Assembly: GCF_019947135.1 (NCBI RefSeq)
Contig: NZ_JAGSHT010000022.1
Location: 124,001 to 188,000, forward strand
DNA: 64,000 bases
Origin: Occultella gossypii
Lineage (GTDB): Bacteria; Actinomycetota; Actinomycetes; Actinomycetales; Beutenbergiaceae
Direction of reading: 5' to 3'
This document shows, one piece after another, positions 59,677 through 64,000 of the stretch. The translations under genes were made by a program, and so were the position numbers. The notes under the pieces are model-generated. The model was given only the letters and a program-made list of their open reading frames with translations, was not told where the DNA came from and searched no databases. Each line of letters opens with the position of its first letter. Within the stretch, counting starts at the first letter, position 1.

Positions 59677-60405
59677 TCAACGGTCGTCGTTGTCTCGTCG
59701 CCATGCGGGTTGGCGCGTGATCCGGAAGGTGACGGGCTCGAAGTGTGCCGTCATGGCCGAGGCCAAGGCGGCGTGATCGTGCGCACGAAGTGCATCAAGG
59801 ATGTCGCGGTGTACCCGCGCGATCGGTTCAGGGGCACCGAGTGCCTCCTGCTCAGAGCTCCGGCGCATGGCATCCCAGAAGGAGTAGACGATGCTGTCGA
59901 GGACCCAGTTGGCCAGTGGCTCATACAGGGCGTGGTGGAAGTCCCGGTCCGCGGCCGGTGCGTAGGAGCCCTCCCGTGCCAATTCCTCCATCTCCTCGAC
60001 GGCACGGTCCATGGCAGCAAAGGATGCATCGTCGTGCAGGCCCACGACTTCGTGGACGAGTGACGTCTCCAGGGCCATGCGAACTTGCGTGACGAGACGC
60101 AAGGTGTCGCTCTCGCCCCCCTCGGCCAGGGAGAGGCGACTCCAGAACGTGAGTCCTCGGCCCAGGCCGTCGAGTGACCCATCCGACCTCAGGTACGAGC
60201 CGCGTCCGTGGCGCACTTCGACGATCCCCAGCGCCTGGAGCGCGTGGATACCTTCCCGCACCCCGCTCCGACCGATGCCCAACTCCGTGGCGAACTCTGC
60301 CTCGGTGGGAAGCTTGTCGCCCGGCCGGGCCCCGGTCTGAACCAGATACTCCTGGAGTAGCTCGACCACCGGCGGCTGCACGGCGCGTCGCCACGTCTTG
60401 TCCAT
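59677..60405 (-). CDS. GntR-family (FCD) transcriptional regulator
   Basis: A 242-aa regulator: winged helix about residues 8-75 (LPTEAEFATELGIGRSGVREGIHAL) and FCD domain 90-225 (AADRDFHHALYEPLAN holds Asp/His metal ligands). ATG at 60405 has GTGAAG before it; a GTG two codons upstream is possible. It is divergent from the aldolase gene, with a 9-bp-armed palindrome between them. Probable repressor of the aldolase and of itself. Confidence 0.87.
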   Translation of the reverse strand: MDKTWRRAVQPPVVELLQEYLVQTGARPGDKLPTEAEFATELGIGRSGVREGIHALQALGIVEVRHGRGSYLRSDGSLDGLGRGLTFWSRLSLAEGGESDTLRLVTQVRMALETSLVHEVVGLHDDASFAAMDRAVEEMEELAREGSYAPAADRDFHHALYEPLANWVLDSIVYSFWDAMRRSSEQEALGAPEPIARVHRDILDALRAHDHAALASAMTAHFEPVTFRITRQPAWRRDNDDR

Positions 60406-60420
60406 CTTCACTATGACCCC

Positions 60421-60480
60421 TTGACCTTGTCGCGACGGTTGTGTCAGGATCACCAGACATCAGACAACGGGTGTCTGATG
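60421..60480 (+). promoter_or_regulatory. Aldolase promoter with downstream GntR operator
   Basis: -35 TTGACC (60421-60426) and -10 CAGGAT (60445-60450), 18-bp spacer. A perfect palindrome follows: arms CATCAGACA (60458-60466) and TGTCTGATG (60472-60480) with centre ACGGG. Its place over the start site suits repression by the divergent GntR protein. Confidence 0.65.
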
Positions 60481-60504
60481 ACACTGACACAGAGAGTGTG
60501 ACAC

Positions 60505-61311
60505 ATGCTGTCGTCGCTAGCGCAACATCTCCGCGCAGGAGAACTTGCGCTCACCATCAAGGTGAACTTGTCCGACCCCCAAGTCTGCGAGATCGCGGCG
60601 CTCGCGGGCGCCGATGCCGTGTGGCTTGATCGTGAGCACTGCGTCGGTGACTGGCCGGGGCTCTACCATCAGATCCTCGCCGCGCGTCGCCGCGACACCG
60701 AAGCAATCGTTCGTGTACCCCGTGGCTCGTACAGCGACATCGTCAAGCCCTATGAGCTGGGGGCCAGCGCCGTCATGGTTCCCCAGATCGCCGACCTCAA
60801 CGATGCGGCGGCAGTCGTCGCGCAGGCGAAGTTCGCACCAGTGGGTGAGCGCGCGTTGGACGGCGGAAACAGTGACGGCGACTTCGGCCGGCTCGCGTTC
60901 GGCGACTACATGGAGCGGGCTGAGCGCGACACCCTGCTCATCCTGCAGCTGGAGAGCCCGGCTGCCGTCGAGCAGGCGGATCGAATCGCGGCGCTGGCCG
61001 GCGTCGACGTGGTGTTCTTCGGCCCCGGTGACTTCGCCCAGAAGGCGGGCATCCCGGGGCAGTTCGGTCACGCCGATGTGCTCGCAGCCCAAGAAGCCGT
61101 CGCGGACGCGGCCCGGAACAACGGAATCGTGGCCGGCACTGTTCTTCATCCTGGCACGAGTGTGGAATCCCTTGTCACGCAGGGATTCACCCTCATCAAT
61201 GTTGCCGCTGATGGGGGCGAACTCCGGAAGGCGCTGAGCAACCGGATCGCCGCGGCCCGCCACACGGCAGCTCCGCTCCTAGAACTCTCGCAACCAGTTC
61301 ACAACGCATGA
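60505..61311 (+). CDS. HpcH/HpaI-family class II aldolase (2-keto-3-deoxy acid type)
   Basis: A 268-aa metal-dependent aldolase. Likely catalytic residues are H45 (LDREH) and R70 (IVRVPRG); metal ligands are E150 (LQLESP) and D176 (FGPGDFA). The family splits 2-keto-3-deoxy or 4-hydroxy-2-keto acids to pyruvate plus an aldehyde. It could process sugar-acid products from the adjacent glycan locus, or the 2-keto-3-deoxy acids expected from the dehydratases at 48656 and 51172. ATG 60505 has only a weak ribosome site. Confidence 0.85.
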   Translation: MLSSLAQHLRAGELALTIKVNLSDPQVCEIAALAGADAVWLDREHCVGDWPGLYHQILAARRRDTEAIVRVPRGSYSDIVKPYELGASAVMVPQIADLNDAAAVVAQAKFAPVGERALDGGNSDGDFGRLAFGDYMERAERDTLLILQLESPAAVEQADRIAALAGVDVVFFGPGDFAQKAGIPGQFGHADVLAAQEAVADAARNNGIVAGTVLHPGTSVESLVTQGFTLINVAADGGELRKALSNRIAAARHTAAPLLELSQPVHNA

Positions 61312-61368
61312 CCACCTCGACCGCACGTCCGACACAGATCAAGGAACTACCCAATGAAGGAGAGTCCC

Positions 61369-64000
61369 ATGAACAATCCAGTAGCTACTCCTGTCTCGCG
61401 ACGCGCAGTGCTGGCCGGCGCTGTCGGCACGGGTGCGCTACTGGTCGCATCGCCAAGCGCATCGTGGGCACGCCCCGGCCGGCGGCATCCGTCGGATGCA
61501 CCTGGCGAAGTCGTCACCACCCTCTTCAGCGACGACTGTACGAACCTGGCTGCTGCGGGATGGGCGGGCAACGAACCCCTGATCGGTGCCTACATCACCG
61601 ATCACGCGCGTTCACTCGGTGATCCGCCAGAAGTGCCACTGCTGCCGGTCGACGAAGGCAACTACCTGCTCTACTCAGACATCCTGGCGACGCATCACGA
61701 TTCTCCGTACTCGATCACCAAACGCCTTCCGATCAGTGGCGCATCGTGGGCACTGAGCGTCCGGGCTCGGATCGACGAGCTCATGGTCAGCCGAGACACC
61801 TACAGCACGGTGCGGCCGCGCGGTTTTGTCATCAGGGTCACGGCGGCCGACGTCGTTGGGACGACGCGGCGGTATCAACTGCGCATCCACGACACCAACC
61901 AGATCACCTGTCTCATGGCATCTGGAGCCGAGCAGACTGTTGAGCTCACCGACTCTGAGCCGACCGATTTCCACGACTGGGAACTCTCCTTCGACGGACT
62001 CGACTCCCTCGCCGTGTACCGCGACGGTTCTCGGGTCGCTGAGTTCGTGGGCGTGGGCCAGATTCTGGCAGCGAGCAACACCGGCATCGAGCTGGCAGCC
62101 AATGGATACGACTCTGTCTCGGGAGAGACCCGCGTCTACCTCGACATGATCGAGTTGAACATCACCTCCCAGACCATCGTCGTCGACGACGCCCGCGAGC
62201 TCGACGACTTCTGGAGTGTGACTCCGGCATCGGCCGATGCCTATATCGCTGACAGCACGGGCCCTGGAAGCGGGATCGAAACCCCAGAGATCGCTCCTGG
62301 CGAATACCTGCTCTACGCGGGTGTCGGCGCGGCATCGATGCACACCGAGGCCGCTCGGAGCCGGAAACCATGGACAGTGGAGTTCGCCGCGCGATTTGCC
62401 TCCATACCCACATACAACCCGGACTCGACTGATCAGGGCCTGGTCCTGTTGCTCCACAGGTTCAGGCGGACGTACAAACTGGTCTGGACCGCAGATACCT
62501 TGACGATCATGGACTTCCGCGGAAGGCCTCAAACATACGACCTGCCGACGCCGGACCCCGAGCGCTATGACGTCTGGAGGATCGGAACTGACTCGACCGG
62601 TCGTCTCGCCGTCTCCGCGAACGGCACTAAGGTTGCCGTTCTGGACAATGCGGGAAGGGTTGGCCGCAGGGGTCCCGATACGGGCTTCACCCTCACGGTC
62701 GACGCCAGCGAGAGCAGTGACGCACACGCCGAGATCTACCTGACCTACATCAAGCTCATCGAGGGGTCCGAGGTGCCGTGGTTCCGGCCCGCTGTTACCG
62801 GGGTCACCGTGCTTCCCACCTCAGATGCTGCGCAATTGGACACCGTCGTTTCATTGCACGACGTCGATCCGCGGTGGCTGGCAGATGGTTCGCTATCACT
62901 TCAGTGGGAACTCTATGCTGATGGAGAGTTGACGCGAACCGAGAGCCGTCCCGTGACGACGCTCCAGGTGCAAGTTGCCGTCTCTGCGGTCGGTGTGTCG
63001 GGTGAGTTGGTCTGCCAGGCCTCGCTTCGGCGAGCTCAATCGACGGTGGCAACCGCAGAGCAGAAGTTGTGGCTTCCGGAATCAGTGATCATGCTGTCGC
63101 CTGGGGATGTGGCGCAAGGAATCGGCGGCTCCTATCTGTTCGTCGCCGTCGATCAGGCTACCGACAGCACGGGGAAGGACGCCGCCGCGGCCGGGTGGTT
63201 GGTCTCTGACTATACGTGGGACGGTGAACAAGCCAGTGGTGTCTTCATTGAGTCATCGGCATCGGCCGGGCCGCTCACCATTCCAGCCACCCTCGCTGGA
63301 TGGTGCGCCGTCTCGGTCGGATGTGTGTCCGGCAGCGAAGCCATCAGCGCGACCATCGGTGGACAGACCACCACGGTTGCTATCAGCACCTTGGCTGAGC
63401 CGGACAGTTATGGACCCGGCGCCATCACCGAGTCCTACCTCGGCGCGTTCGATCTGAGCGCCGCCCCAGAGGTCATCCTGCAACCTGTGACGGATAAGGT
63501 GAGTCGCGTCGCCTATCTGCGGTTCCGTTCTCTCACCACCGAAGAGACTGCCCTTGCACAGGAACCAGACGAAGGTGCCGCAGGCACACGAATGATGATC
63601 GACAACGACGGCTACAGTGAATACGCCTACCGCAACGTCACAACTGAGGCCAAGCTCAGAGCGCGAGTGGCCGAATTCGGCGGCCACGACGTTGGCGCCA
63701 TCTCCTATTGCTTGCTGGGGACCACCCTCACGAACTACAACAGTTCTGTGGCCATTGGCCCCCGTGAGTCCAAAGAATGGATGTCGCCCGAGTTGTGGTC
63801 AGGGCTGCTGGCCACAGACCGGACCGTGATCGACCGGCTGATCGGCCTCAATGATGCTGGCGTCGTGCCGCACGCCACTGTTGCCGATGAGGGCGCTTCC
63901 TATGGCATGGAAACCTTTGCCTCGCTCCGGGCAAGTGGCAACTACTCGCCCACCTATCGCGCCGGGCTCAACGGCAAGAAGTATGCCGATCTCTATCCGG
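61369..64000 (+). CDS. Large secreted protein with duplicated beta domains, C-terminus outside the window
   Basis: Frame open from ATG 61369 (AAGGAG six bases upstream) to the right edge, at least 877 codons. N-terminus has twin-arginine SRRAVLAGAVGTGALL and a cleavable signal ending near ASWARP. Two related domains follow: about residues 45-265 and 265-465, each opening DD..NL/ELDDFW..N..IGAYITD-like text and containing GNYLLYSDI or GEYLLYAGV, a laminin-G/concanavalin-like beta-sandwich pattern. Residues about 470-700 look like bacterial Ig-type beta domains. The part from about 745 is more mixed and may begin a catalytic domain. Probably an extracellular polysaccharide-binding or degrading protein. 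No enzyme motif recognised in the visible part. Confidence 0.72.
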   Translation, partial: MNNPVATPVSRRAVLAGAVGTGALLVASPSASWARPGRRHPSDAPGEVVTTLFSDDCTNLAAAGWAGNEPLIGAYITDHARSLGDPPEVPLLPVDEGNYLLYSDILATHHDSPYSITKRLPISGASWALSVRARIDELMVSRDTYSTVRPRGFVIRVTAADVVGTTRRYQLRIHDTNQITCLMASGAEQTVELTDSEPTDFHDWELSFDGLDSLAVYRDGSRVAEFVGVGQILAASNTGIELAANGYDSVSGETRVYLDMIELNITSQTIVVDDARELDDFWSVTPASADAYIADSTGPGSGIETPEIAPGEYLLYAGVGAASMHTEAARSRKPWTVEFAARFASIPTYNPDSTDQGLVLLLHRFRRTYKLVWTADTLTIMDFRGRPQTYDLPTPDPERYDVWRIGTDSTGRLAVSANGTKVAVLDNAGRVGRRGPDTGFTLTVDASESSDAHAEIYLTYIKLIEGSEVPWFRPAVTGVTVLPTSDAAQLDTVVSLHDVDPRWLADGSLSLQWELYADGELTRTESRPVTTLQVQVAVSAVGVSGELVCQASLRRAQSTVATAEQKLWLPESVIMLSPGDVAQGIGGSYLFVAVDQATDSTGKDAAAAGWLVSDYTWDGEQASGVFIESSASAGPLTIPATLAGWCAVSVGCVSGSEAISATIGGQTTTVAISTLAEPDSYGPGAITESYLGAFDLSAAPEVILQPVTDKVSRVAYLRFRSLTTEETALAQEPDEGAAGTRMMIDNDGYSEYAYRNVTTEAKLRARVAEFGGHDVGAISYCLLGTTLTNYNSSVAIGPRESKEWMSPELWSGLLATDRTVIDRLIGLNDAGVVPHATVADEGASYGMETFASLRASGNYSPTYRAGLNGKKYADLYP

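Overview
The window is a 64-kb piece of a high-GC actinobacterial chromosome. Signs of this are the strong G/C bias at third codon positions, GTG and TTG starts, probable leaderless starts, a CxxC mycoredoxin-like protein, a DUF2332 protein and Tat/lipobox solute-binding proteins. The density of LacI/GntR/IclR-controlled carbohydrate ABC cassettes suits a saprophytic Micrococcales member (Ruania/Beutenbergia-like), but I cannot prove the family. No rRNA, tRNA, CRISPR array or complete insertion sequence was seen.

Layout. (1) 1-5023: an IclR-linked acid/amide module with a citryl-CoA lyase fragment, a class III CoA-transferase, IclR, a zinc-type oxidoreductase and an amidohydrolase. Both divergent promoter regions carry the same 14-bp palindrome. 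(2) 4990-6878: a 1.8-kb islet bounded by perfect 90-bp direct repeats, each holding the amidohydrolase 3' end plus a terminator. Its single gene encodes a 509-aa protein with an LQRSAGN motif and a charged 15-residue helical repeat. (3) 6889-19547: GntR, then divergently an 11-gene operon of chained start/stop overlaps: GH39, aldo/keto reductase, ABC importer, SDR, 3-hydroxyacid dehydrogenase, TIM-barrel isomerase/decarboxylase-like protein, DhaK-DhaL kinase, RpiB-like and TIM-like isomerases. The last three match the L-erythrulose to D-erythrose-4-phosphate route, so the operon probably converts a glycoside-derived C5 sugar or sugar acid through a 3-oxo acid to a C4 ketose. (4) 19651-20491: a small membrane protein and a MazEF-type toxin-antitoxin pair collapsed by an internal deletion.

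(5) 20549-29549: FAD oxidoreductase and RpiR, then LacI divergent from an ADP-ribosylglycohydrolase/ABC importer operon with paired palindromic operators. (6) 29560-38792: phytanoyl-CoA dioxygenase-like protein, AraC, DUF4091 glycosidase-like protein and various housekeeping or unknown genes, ending in a second LacI regulator. (7) 38777-41875: a CoA-transferase/enoyl-CoA hydratase/SDR operon whose promoter contains a perfect 16-bp palindrome. (8) 42141-52221: a sugar-acid module with aldehyde, iron-alcohol and Ldh-type dehydrogenases, a divergent IclR, and an ABC importer with two enolase-superfamily enzymes flanking the binding-protein gene. (9) 52232-56568: DUF1772/NmrA/AraC, a Phd-VapC toxin-antitoxin pair and a probable adenine deaminase. 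(10) 56866-64000: GH20 hexosaminidase, a sialidase-like propeller protein, GntR, an HpcH/HpaI aldolase and the first 877 codons of a large secreted protein that runs off the window, probably a polysaccharide/aminosugar utilisation locus.

Functions come from motif reading and family knowledge. No database search was run. Promoter and operator calls are sequence inspection only.
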